A DNA stretch of 64,000 nucleotides from Trebouxia sp. TZW2008 (Eukaryota > Chlorophyta > Trebouxiophyceae > Trebouxiales > Trebouxiaceae): NCBI GenBank assembly GCA_002118135.1, contig BDIU01000087.1:41961-105960 (forward strand), written 5' to 3'. Shown here one piece after another: positions 10,680 through 30,734 of this stretch (position 1 is its first letter; each line of letters starts with the position of its first letter). Both the position numbers and the translations under genes were made by a program. Below the pieces are notes generated by a model. That model saw only the letters and a list, made by a program, of their open reading frames with translations. It was not told the DNA's origin and searched no databases.

Positions 10680-12293
10680 GCCTTTCATCCGGAAGCGCAA
10701 ACCGGCAATGGTACGCTTGGGCAGTGACATGAGATATTCTGCAATCATGCAAGAGGTCAACAGGGATGCAAGGACTGTGGCACAGATTCTGTTGTGTATC
10801 TTAGCCTTTGTCTGTCTCAAGGTCGCAAAAATTGTTTAATCGTCTGTGAGAGCAAAACAATGGTCATGCCAGACGCAGTGACACTGAGAGGTGCAGTGGT
10901 CACACGTCAATGGTTTTCTGTGCATTATGCTTGAATACAATCAAAGACTTTATTTCGCAATGCACGCAAGTACAGGCTTTAATCTTGCGCCAATGTGAAT
11001 GCACTGGCAGCTTCAGATCTTGCAGTAATGGTGCTTTATAGATAAATTGTCAGCATGTGTCCAGACACGCACAGTTTGCTTGCAATGGAGGCTTGGTCAT
11101 AGCTATGTGGTATTAGCACTCTCATGGGCTATCATCGACTGTTGGGCTTTCATGCAGTGAGCTGATATCGTGATCTGCCTGATTGCAACGAAGGTGGTGG
11201 CATCATTTGTGCACCTAACAGTATAATGCATGGCTCAAGTAGCAGTCTAGCTTTGAATGTGGCATTGTGTAGGCCGCTATTGTAACAGCTAATGCCGTCA
11301 CATTGGTGGCTGCAGCGGCATGAACTCAAGCTGCTTACTTAGTTGGTGATTTGGCTCCTAACACTGCACTGACGAGCAAGCTTTGGATGAACGCCGAGAG
11401 CATGGTCCAGCTGCTTGATTGCGATATGGCCTGCAGTGCAGCTGAATTCTCTCAAGCTTGTGTGTTCAAGTTTTGAGTCTTTGAGTCGAGTCAATCCTTT
11501 ATGACGTACAAAATCGAGGTGCACACAATGCACAATGCATTGCGGAAAAGGATTAGTGACGGCCATGCGCAGAAGCGCGGAGCTGTCCGACCTCGGTCGT
11601 TTGGAGAGCAGATCTGATCATTGCATCGGAGCAGAGCCGCTAGCATCTCGTTTGCCAAGCACTGGTAGGTTCCGGAAATCAGCTCACGTCTTTGCCCCTG
11701 CCTGAAAACGCAGCTTCACATCGAGTCACGATGTCCGACATGCACGCGGTCAGTGCTTGATGACGACGGCTAACACGACGCTGCATATGCAATAGCTGCT
11801 TGTGCTTGCCTTTGTCACCTCGCACCCATGCATGCACATCACATTCCGGTTGCTACAGTTATGCGTCGAGTAGCTGTCAAATCTCCGGTCTAGAGGTTTG
11901 CGGACATGTTACAAATGTCCTTGCGGTGCTGATCACCCTCGTACTCAGCTGCAGGATAAGCTGGAGCAGACTTGAGACACAGTCACGTTGCCAGCCAAGT
12001 GGGGCAATAGCCACCTTGGCTGCACAACCAGGCTCATGAAAAGTCCTGTGCCCACATCTGTAGACCAGACACCAGCAGAGGCCCTTGAGAGAATCTGCAC
12101 CATGCTTGCATCGGCAAGACCCCCCCCCCCCAACCCCCCACCCCCCCCCCNNCGGCAAGACCCCCCCCCCCCCAACTCCCCATCCGCCTCTCCTGACAGG
12201 TAATAAAGCGTCAAACGCTGCGTTTTGCTTTCAAAACGATGGACGTTTGAAAACTTTTCATGGATTGATAGTTGCTTATTGGCATGCTGCAGA
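10680..12293. other. Gene-poor stretch with a small assembly gap
   Basis: I see no recognisable gene. A minus-strand frame at 11566-11339 (75 codons) has no features I can place. At 12120-12175 two C-rich blocks, each beginning CGGCAAGACCCCCC, flank an NN gap at 12151-12152. The duplicated flank suggests an assembly join in poly-C rather than biology. Confidence 0.5.
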
Positions 12294-14437
12294 ATGGTAG
12301 AGCAATCAACAGAAATTGTGGCAGAAGAAGATGAAGAAGAGGAGCTCTTGCTGCTGAACGTGGGTGAAGACGACGAAGAGGAGGAGCTCTTGCTGCTCAA
12401 TGTGGTGAGTGACTGATTCATGACTCAAGATATGCATGCAGAAAGTGCAAGCCCAGATCAATGCTGCTTTGCACATGCTTTGTGATGGATAATTGGACAG
12501 TCCTCTGGATTCTGACAGCTTTGTAGTTCTGTCCTTTCACAGAGAACTTGTTTACAACATTATTGTAACTTCCTCAATTTTTGATCTGCTTTCCTACAGC
12601 AGTTCTTGTTCAGAGCTTCTTCAGCGTTGCTTCACCTTCCTGGGCGTCTATTTTGAATGCAGCTGAAGGAGAGGAGTCAAAACATTTTTTTGCAACTTGA
12701 GCTGTATGCTGCCACTGAGCGCATGTTCAACATCAAGCAGCAGATTGCAGCATGAGAAGCCAGCTGGACTTGAGTCTATACTGTGTTGCGGTTTTGATCT
12801 GCCACAGCAATGAGCAAGCACACATGCACAAAGCCTGTTAAAGCAAGCTGTCAATGATCTGAAGGCGATATGAATAGGTTCAGCTGGACTTATGTCCAAG
12901 CTGTCTTGTGCATGTGCTTGTGATCTGCCAGTTTTCAAAGCCTGAACAGACCTGACCTACACTTGAGCACACATGTACAAGGCCTCGCAACAATGCAAGG
13001 GTTGATTTGAAGGGCTCTTGGATTGTATGCAGTTGACAGCAGCAGAGGAGCTTAACAGATGTCTGCGCTTTGAGCTGTATGCTGCAACTGAGCGCATGTT
13101 TGTCATCAAGCAGCAGATTGCAGCATGTGAGGCCAGCTGGACCGCTGCATGTGTCGAGAACAAGCAGTTGATCCGAAAGGCTGCTACTTTGTCTGAGGTA
13201 AGGCTATTGAAGCTTGGACATGTGTTTGATGACATGGCAATCTCCCACTTTGTGACCTGTACGTGACTGAGATGTAACAAAGATGTGTAGCCAGAGTGGC
13301 TCATGACTTTGGAACTAAGAGATCAAGAGAGATGAGATGTGAATGCAGGCTCTCGATGTCCAAGAGTCTTCACTCAAGGATCATGTGTGAAATCAATTTG
13401 AACATCCGTATCACTGAGGCAGCTACACAGCTTGACAAAGGTTCTACAATGGCACCGACTTTAAACATATTCACCAACAAGGGTCTAGTCTTTGAGGTGA
13501 ACAAGCCAAAGTTTTCAGATTGTATGTGAAGTGAGATGAGCAGTGGATGGCAGATACCAGATTGCATTTGCAAAGGAAAAACAAGACAAAAGTCTACACC
13601 ATGAGGCACCATGACAGGAGCCGCTGTATACAAAGGCATCCTGTGATTCACAAGATGATCCCTGCTCTCAGGCTTCTTTACAAAATGCTTTGCTGATTGA
13701 CTGAAGTATTTAAGCAGACAGGCCCCTTGGTCAGATGTTGTTGCAATAGGATGTGCAAACTTTGTTCCTTGCAGAGGCAAATAAAAATCCAGCAGCAACA
13801 TTGCGCTGGAATGCAAGCATATTCTTTGGGTTGGATATTGCAGCGGGGCTGCTTGAAGGCTGCATGTGCCAATATACACCCTCAATATTGAAGTTTCCAA
13901 GTTGATTTTTGGCTTTCTGTAAGCCGTATTATAAAGCTGTCCACAACACTATCATTGGTGTCAATAGCAGTGAAACTTGATTGTGTACCAATTTGCTTGC
14001 GCTTACCAACTGTTTTAGCTTGAGCAGTGCAATGTGTACAGCACGCGCTGTATTGTGCCTACCCACATGTCACATGTCTTGCAGCTTCTAGAGGTTGTGC
14101 CATGTGGTGCACAATTTTTTTAGACATGCTGGTTCATTCAGGTGCCGACATATTGACGTCTCCAGATAGAGTGAGGCGGTGCTCTCTTTCAGTTCTGAAT
14201 GTCACAAGCACGTTCAGAAACTGTTGTTCAGCAGGTCAAATCCAACATTTGCTAGACATTGTGTAGATCATTACTTTATGTTCTTTTGAACATCTGCTGC
14301 AGCTGGTGTTCAGTAACTTGCGACTTGAAGATGGCAATGGTTCCTATAGTGACATGAGGCTCAACATATATATGCTGGCTGAGCAAACATATAGTCTGGT
14401 ATCTGTGAAGCACTTGTGTGGTTATCACGTTGTGTAA
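12294..14437 (+). CDS. Small acidic coiled-coil protein, unrecognised
   Basis: Three exons join in phase 0: 12294-12404, 13033-13197 and 14303-14437, giving 136 residues. The first exon encodes an acidic start with a duplicated module (EEEELLLLNV twice, about 36 bp apart). The second encodes a heptad-like helix (ELYAATERMFVIKQQIAACE). The third encodes LVFSNLRLEDGNGSYSDMRL and ends in TAA. All junctions have GT donors and TGCAG acceptors. I do not recognise the family. A kinetochore or scaffold-type coiled coil would be a guess, so I name no function. A ghost copy of exon 2 with a TGA stop lies upstream at 12662-12770, which supports exon 2 being the kept copy. Confidence 0.5.
12657..12775 (+). 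repeat. Ghost copy of coiled-coil exon 2
   Basis: After a TGCAG acceptor at 12662, the sequence repeats exon 13033-13197 (GAGCTGTATGCTGCCACTGA, AAGCAGCAGATTGCAGCATG) but carries TGA where the true exon has TGTGAG. It lies 370 bp upstream, on the acceptor side, as with the other junction copies. Confidence 0.82.
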
Positions 14438-14827
14438 TCATGAGACTCGATGCACATTGGGAGCATGACAGATAGACTCTGAGTACGACAAATGCAACAT
14501 GAGCTGAACGCAACCCAATGGAAAAGCAGCGCTGACCAGCAGTCTCATGCTTTGGGAAGTAGAAGCTGTAGCAGGCGAGCGCTGCAATGCAATTCAGGCA
14601 TCAAACGCAAGAGACCGGCAAGCATGCAAAAGCACAGTCATCATGCCACAAACAGCAGTGGTCTCGGAGCGCATGCACACTTTCAAAATGCTGCCACTTG
14701 CACGTCACATCAACGAATGCAGTCGGCCTGTCGCAACATGACGTGCAATCGTTCTGTATAGATGATTTTAAAGCAGATGCAGATAGTGCAGCCCGCGTGC
14801 AGCTGTGCCGGGCTGCGCGGGTCAGGC

Positions 14828-23698
<8,871 letters not shown>

Positions 23699-25450
23699 AT
23701 GTTGCCAACCCATGCAACGCCCAGAAGGGCACCCCCACGCAGAAGCTCGTCCCTCCTTCCTACATATCTTCGAAGGCTGGTCAAGCCAAAGCAGATGGAC
23801 TTCGAGTAGGCAGTTTCATTTTAGTGTACCTGCGTCACCTGCGCTGAATGACCATACCTGGCATCTGTGTTGCAGATACACCATCTGGCTGATGCTGCAG
23901 CTGTGCAGCTCGCCTAAGACAGTGTAAGCTGCTCATCTGCCTTGTCTCTCATCACAGCTCCCAACACATGCACATACTGACAGGCAAAAGCTTGCTGCAG
24001 GTATCGACACACAGCATATCACAGACAGACAAAGCAGCAGTGGGCCCGAGATGATCCAGCCTTTGTTGTTGTATGTGGTGTGCTGGTAGCGTGCGCAGCT
24101 CTCAGCTATTGCATAGCGTAAGCTTTTAGAGCAACTCTCTGTGCGTGCCTTCGAAGGTCAAGGCTGACCTAATGAACCTTTTGGGATTGCAGGTTCAGTA
24201 GCGGCTTGTGGCACACTCTGCGCAATGTCGCGTCAGCTGTTGCCATTGACTTTCTGCTGATCGGCTTTGTGATCTGCACAGCAGGATGGTAAGCAACATG
24301 TGTTCATGCATTGCTGTCAAGCATTAAGTGCGCATCTGGGCAAGCAGCAGGACATATATCACCATAAACACCAAATCCAGTGTGTGTATTGCGCCCACTT
24401 GACAAGCAGGCTGCTTGGTATAGTCATACCCTGAACATGAATGCACATCTGCTTGTTGTGACTATGGCCTGACTTTGCATGCAAAACTTGCACAATCCAT
24501 GCGATTCATGCTGAAGTGCTGCACGCGCCGCAGGTTCCTGTCAAATCGCTTCTTGAAGCGAAGGTCTCAACATAACCAGGCAGACGCTCAAGTTGAATGG
24601 TGAGGCAGAAACCCTGTCATTTCTGTTTTTATGATCTCCTGCAGATGCGGCTCTTGCATGACTCACATGCTGCTTTAGATGTAAGGCTGAGGCTTCGTGG
24701 CCATTTGAGGTGCAAGTTTGCAGAATGATATTGCTGCTGCTGCAGGATGTACGCATTTGATGTCCACTGCAACTCTTACTTCCCTCTCTTCATCCTATTA
24801 TATGGTACATTTGTTCTTCATCTTGCCACATGACTTTGTGTGGTCCTCACAAAACTACCTTGCTGGCTCCCAAAAAGCCTACAGACCTGATGTTTGCTGT
24901 GTGTTGCAGTATTTCAGTTTTTGATCACACCAGTCCTGCTCACAAAGAGTCTGTTCTCAACTATCCTGTCTGTGCTACTGTACGTCGTCGCTCTTAGCTA
25001 CTACCACTACCTCAACTTCCTTGGCTATAGTGCCTTGCCATTTCTGGATCATACAGAGGTAAGGCAGCTTGCCAGGCATACACTGTACGTACTGCACACT
25101 GCACGAACTGCACACTGTACGTACTGCACACTGCATGTGCAGCACACCGTATGTGTTGCACACTGTCAGTACGCAAACTGTAATACTGTGTAAGTTGCAA
25201 GGTCTCATAGACTTTGAGACTCACTGGTCACTTGGGCATTAGAGCATTTGCTACACAACTCACGCCTCAGCTGGTGCCTATGCCGCACAATTTTGCAAGC
25301 TCCAGCCTGATTTGATCAGGATCAGCAGTAATAGCTGTGCCTGTGCAGGTCTTTCTCTGGCCAATAGGTGGGATTGTAATGACTGCCTTGTTTGCCATCC
25401 TGACCAACTTCAACCCAACCAGATTTACTCTTGGCTTTTACTTCTCATGA
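23699..25450 (+). CDS. UNC50: UNC-50 homologue, Golgi multi-pass membrane protein
   Basis: A conserved eukaryotic Golgi protein needed for transport of certain membrane cargo. Eight exons in continuous phase give 247 residues, the usual length: 23699-23805, 23876-23923, 24001-24117, 24193-24288, 24534-24599, 24746-24804, 24910-25058, 25349-25450. Family signatures are clear: YLRRLVKPKQMDFEYTIW near residue 30, YHRQTKQQWARDDPAFVV, WMYAFDVHCNSYFPLF, and YHYLNFLGYSALPFL near the end. Five hydrophobic segments alternate with basic loops (NRFLKRRSQ). The start MLPTHATPRRAPPRR is supported by the family's MLPT-type beginning. All introns are short (69-290 nt). Unlike the neighbouring genes, I found no junction copies in them. 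Confidence 0.95.
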
Positions 25451-26003
25451 CATGTAACCATGTGAAACAGCTTTGCTCATATACATACACGTGCTGTATC
25501 TGTGCTAGAATTCCCTGCAACATTTGTCGCTTTGCAGCATGCTGGAATCGAGTTTGCAAGTGGCGCAGATCTTCGTCTGTCGAATGGCATGCATCTCGGT
25601 TAGCGACAGCGCTGGTAGCTCTGCATGGGTGATATCACAAGACCTTTTCAACAGACTTGCCAACGCTACGATACTGCTGCAAAACTGTTTAGGGCATTTA
25701 ATTGTGCCCTAGGGCTGTCGAAATTTGTGGTTGAGGGTTCGAGGCCTGACGCTGCTTGGCTGCGGGTTGCCAGATCACACCACACAACTTTGCGAACGCT
25801 ACGCAGCTTGGCAGCTGGTCACACCGCAAGCAGCCAATCTCGAGCTAAGCGAGTACTGCTGGTTTGGATCGTGTTATGCAGTTCTACCTACAAAGTGCAA
25901 CAGAGTGTTATAATTGCGGAAGTGATAGAGGGCCCGAACAGCCAGCTCCTACATGTCATATAGCTCAAACCAGTAAACATCTCCCGCAAAACGCACAGAA
26001 ACA
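25451..26003. other. Intergenic, UNC50 to eIF5
   Basis: A 553-bp spacer between two plus-strand genes. Nothing recognisable beyond a short CG-richer segment close to the eIF5 start. No TATA box stands out. Confidence 0.4.
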
Positions 26004-29000
26004 ATGGCGACTATCAATATCGGGCAAGGCAATGCTGGCGACCAGTTTTACCGCTACAAGATGCCCAAGTTGCAGGCGAAGGTAGCGTCTTGTGCAGCGC
26101 TGCTCACTATTGCATCGACGTGCGCTGTTGCAGCTCCGCACCTTTGCTGACATCGTTGAGCACTGCAGGTGGAGGGACGAGGCAACGGTATCAAGACGTG
26201 TGTGGTGAACAACGTTGAGATTGCGAAGGCTCTAGAGCGGCCACCTGAGTGTAAGCAATTTGGCTACTGCTCAGAGGTCACAGACAGCACAAGTCATGAG
26301 CCTTTGGTGCTGAGATATGGCATCCGTGTGCAGACATCATCAAATATTTTGGCTGCGAGCTTGGGGCTCAGACCAACTACAACAAGGAGTCTGGCACATC
26401 TATTGTCAATGGTGCTCATGACAATGGCAAGCTTCTTGAGCTGCTGGAAGGTTTTATCAAGAAGTATGTGCAATGCTACTCCTGTGGAAACCCTGAGACA
26501 CAGGTCAAAATCAAGAGGGACAACATCTACCTCAAGTGCAAAGCTTGCGGAGCAGTCTCAGATGTTGATATGCGCCACAAGCTGAACACGTTCATTGTGA
26601 AGAACCCGCCTGAGGAGAAGATGAGCAAAGCAGAGAAAAAGTAAGGACTTGTTCTGGTCATGCTGTCTAGTACCCTGCATCGCATCTGTTTAATCAGTTT
26701 TGATCATGGGCTAGTGCTGTAATGCATGCACTCTGCCAGGCCTGCAAACTTTACAGTCAGAGACTGAACATGTGTAAAATCTGACCACCGATTGCTGCTG
26801 GTTGTTTGATAAGCTGTCCAATGTCAGATTCTGGTCCTGGCTGACGCATCTGCTGCCATGCAGGCTGAAGCGCATGGAGCAAGAACGCCTGAAAGAAGCT
26901 GCTGGTGACAACCTTGACAAGGAGGAGAAGAAAAAGAAGAAAAAGTGAGTACCAAACGAGCGTCGCTTAGCTGCTGTGCATTTGTATTAACTTGAGCGCC
27001 TTCAATGCTTGTGTAACAAGACTGCAAAACTAGGCGACAACTGGGCTCTGTGTAAACAACGTCTGGTGCATCTTCAGTTTGTGCATAATCCTGCACCCAT
27101 CTTCAGTTCTCAATTAGGGTGTTTGAAGCGCTCGTGTCTATTATATGTTTGAGTCCTTGATCAAGGGCAAAAGCATTTATGCTGATAGTGTTCATTGCAT
27201 TTCCAGTTCCGGAACAATGTTGAACACGCGCAGGGAGAAGGAGAAGAAAAAGAAGAAGGGCGCTGATGCTGATGCTGAATCTGGCGGTGATTCACCAGGC
27301 TCTCCTGGCGAGGATGGTGCACCTGAGGAGGGCGAGGTGGTGTGGATGACAGACACGTCTGAGCAGGCAGCCAAGGATCGTGCACAAGCCCAACTGACCA
27401 AAGCCATGGCAGATATGGTCACTCAGGTACAGTAGCTTCTCCTCACAGGGGTGACCAACACAAACCCATTCTTGTTGACAGGTCAATGCAGTTGCAAACC
27501 AACAATTGCACTCCGCCTGCACCACTTAGTGCATCAAAGCCATGGCAGACATGCTCACTCAGGTATAGTGCCTCCTTACAAGGTCGAATGACAACGGCAG
27601 TCTTGTTGCCAGGTCAACGCAACTGAAAACCAATCATTGCATTCTGGCTCCACCACTTTGAGCATGCAGCCAAGGACTGTGCACAAGCCCAACTGACCAA
27701 AGCCGTGGCAGATATGGTCACTCAGGTGTAAGAAGGCATCGCAACCTCAACAAGGACACATGGCCCTGACTGCAAGCTTGAACAAGGACACAAAGCACTG
27801 ACCAGGAACTGCCTTCCCATGTCACACAATTTAGCAGGATCAGCAAAACTTGAAAGGCAGTCAACTGTGCATGGCACGCAAACCGGCAGAGGCTGTACAT
27901 GTTTGAGTTGCATGATTGCTTGAAGAAGTTGCATTGGTATCATGTGATGTCACCCACAACTATCACCTACCAGCCTGCTGCAATTAGGTCGTGAAACTTA
28001 CAGTACAAATTGGTGTCAGTGTATTCTGCTTGTAAACTTGTCAGCATGTCATCAATAAAGATATGTCTTAATGATGGCCAGCTCTGTCTGATCAAGCGAC
28101 GGACAGCACTGCATAGACTCTGTGCTACGCCTGTTATGCGTTGCAGGGCAATGTGCACTGGCCTCAGCAATCCTCACATTGACTGCTTGAATTTACACTC
28201 AACGAGTCAAGTCACAAACAGGATTCAGGGCTGGCCAGGTCTTGTCTGATTGTGAAGTTTTCTGCGCGCATGCTGATGAGGCAGAGAGAGTTTTGCACTG
28301 TTTTCCACGGAGGGTTTCGAACTGCTTTTTCCAACAGCTACTCGTGCAATACCCGGGCGAGATCGTCACTGGTCTCGGGAATCTCTGCATCGACTTTTGC
28401 CTTTCTCCTGGACGCAGAAATTTACATGCAAATGATGAATAACATTTCATGCAGAGTGTAGTCAGGGACTCAAACCTCCTACACTGGACGATGATCTTAC
28501 ATTGACTTGATCATTGCTGCAGGGCAACATCGAGGCCGAGCAGGCTGAGCAGCGCAAGCGGGAAAAGGAGGAGCGCAGGAAGCGCCAGGAGGAGGAGCGC
28601 AAGCAGGCTGAAGAAGAAGCTGCTGCAGCCGCTGCTGCTGCTGCCAAGGTCAGCATCCTTGCCATCTGCATTGTCTGTAGTACTTGCTGCATATGCTTGC
28701 AGTGTACATCATTGATCAAGCTGAGGGTGAGAAGCAGCAGATGAGAAAACAGTCACAGGCAGGCCTGCGATGCATATGCCAGATTGTCTTGATGCTTGAT
28801 TGCAAGCGAGCTTGCTTTTACTGAACATCATGTGTGTGGTGCTAGATGTAAAGGTCGCTGCTGCTGCTGCTGCTCATGCCGTCCATCTGTTAGATTGCCA
28901 TTTTAGCTGTCCTATGCTGGTGGTCACCTTTGTATGCAGATTTTAAGACTGCAGATCTTTGTACGGCCCAGGTCTGATCTCTTTTGTCCCTTTGCTAGGC

Positions 29001-30365
29001 AGAAGAGGAACGCCTGGCAGCAGAGGAAGCTGCCAAGAAGCAGGCTGAGGCAGAGGGGGACCCTGCAGTGGCTCAGATGCGACGGGTGCTCAGCAAGACC
29101 AAGAGCGGTGCCAAGGTGGCAGATGCCATGAAGCAGCTTGAGGTTGAGGGCGGACTGGCTGGCAAGTGGAAGGTCCTCTATGAGGTGGGTCATCACTATG
29201 TACAGACACACTGGGCAGTGAACTGCCACAAAGACTCGGCTGCTGCCTTGCACGTCCACTTTGCTTTGGATGAAAACAGCTTCTGCCAGATTTGCATGGA
29301 GGCACAGATTGTCTCTGTATGTGGGAGTCGATGGGTACTGAAGGTTGTCCAGCAAGCTTGTGAACAAAAGAAGTGAAAGACTGTGTGTGCCCTTTCCCCC
29401 CCCCTGTTGTGCATATGGCCTCTCATTGAAGACCAATTATGGTTGCTTTGGAGCTTAAGCAGGTATCAGGTCTGATTGAACATTTTCTCTCATGCTGTGG
29501 ACACCATGCTTGTTGGTGTCCGTGTCTCCTTATCCTTCAATGGTACACTTTGTTTGAGGCTGCATATGCTGTGTCAATTGGTCAGATCTCGTTTAAGTAG
29601 CACAAATCAATTGTAAAACCAGCTCTTGCTGAGTCTTATATCATGTAATGATGATACTTGTGCAATGCTTCCAGCGGGTGATACAAACCAATCTCCTGAT
29701 TCTGCAGGCCCTGTTTGCAGAGGACACTGAGACCAGGTTGTCAGCTCAGATCACCAAGCGCAAGCTCATCTTACAGGCTGTTGGAGATGACCCACCAAGT
29801 CAGATGGCTCAGCTGCTTGCTTTGGAGTACCTTGTTGGAGTTACTGACCCTGACAGGCTCAACCAGGTAGGCAGCTCATACAAGTAACAATTGGTCAGAT
29901 CTTTTTCTTCAATTTGTTTGCACATTTTCAAGCACTTCATGTCTTGAGAATGCGTGTGTCAAACACAATTCCTTGGTCATCTGTATCAGGTCCAACAGCA
30001 CAGTCCTGTACAGCAGCTGCATGCCATCATTATGGATGTAGAACACACGGACAGCTGTTAGACCTCCTGTGGCCTAGCTCATATGCTTTGACTGCGGAGT
30101 TGAGTGGCTCGGCTGTTTCAGTCACTGCGCATGCCTGCAGGTCTCATTGGCTCTGAAGGCGCTGTATGACGAGGAGATTGTTGATGAGGAGCTCATTGTT
30201 GCATGGCATGGCAAGCCCTCAGCAGGCAAGGTGTTGGGAGTTCCTGCTCCAGCAGCCAAATCAGTGCGACTTGCTGCTGCCAAGTTTGTTGAGTGGTTGC
30301 AAGAAGCTGAATCAGATGAGGAGTCCGAGGAATCTGAAGACAGCCTTGCTGGCGAGGAGGAGTGA
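26004..30365 (+). CDS. EIF5: Translation initiation factor eIF5
   Basis: The GTPase-activating protein for eIF2 in the 43S/48S preinitiation complex. Nine exons in phase give 487 residues: 26004-26081, 26169-26250, 26334-26640, 26864-26944, 27207-27426, 28523-28648, 28999-29184, 29708-29866, 30141-30365. The N-terminal GAP domain shows YRYKMPKL and VEGRGNGIKT, then GAQTNYNKESGTSIVNGAHD. The zinc ribbon is CYSCGNPET..LKCKACG. A long charged linker (poly-Lys, then Asp/Glu, then an EE/KR/Ala helix) is larger than in animals. The C-terminal W2/HEAT domain begins near KVLYEALFAEDTETRL and ends in the acidic tail with WLQEAESDEESEESEDS, the eIF2-beta/eIF3 binding region. The exon after 27426 has donor-side ghost copies. 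Confidence 0.96.
27427..27730 (+). repeat. Donor-side copies of eIF5 exon 5
   Basis: The exon end (AAAGCCATGGCAGATATGGT then CACTCAG|GTACAG, donor at 27426) recurs with donors at 27562 and 27725, 136 and 163 bp apart. The last copy repeats about 60 bp of coding sequence (CAAGCCCAACTGACCAAAGC) almost perfectly and keeps CAG|GTGTAAG. Confidence 0.9.
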
Positions 30366-30689
30366 TAGATTTCGTTCTCTGAGGCTGAACGCTGGCTGTG
30401 TTGGCATGGCTCAGACGCTCAATGACATGTTTGCTTGATTTTGCCCATTCTGTACCTGTGCAGTTCTCACAGCTGCTATTGATTGATGTGCATGTTCTTT
30501 TCAGGATCTGACTGCGAATCTTTTAAGCTTTTAGCCCAATGTTGACTTTTTAAAAACTGTTCACACACGTCTTGCTGCAGCCAATTTCAAGGGAATATGT
30601 CTCTTGATGCGCCAGTACAGGCGCATTGCAACACCGGTATTGCAAGCTGATTCATGTAAAGGTTTCAAAGCTCGAGCAGAGCAGAGGCT

Positions 30690-30731
<42 letters not shown>
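30366..30731. other. Convergent 3' spacer with (GA)n
   Basis: This 366-bp spacer separates the convergent eIF5 and phosphopantetheinyl transferase genes. It contains a perfect (GA)n run at 30694-30730 immediately before the transferase stop codon. Confidence 0.8.

Positions 30732-30734
<3 letters not shown>

Noticed and set aside
10368..10820. Long open frames on both strands over the TATGTG repeat
   Set aside because: All frames of a six-base repeat without stop words stay open; the predicted His-Ile or Cys-Met repeats are artefacts.
12085..12421. Proline-rich and serine-rich frames around 12.1-12.4 kb
   Set aside because: They arise from poly-C blocks beside an NN gap and from the antisense of the acidic coiled-coil exon.
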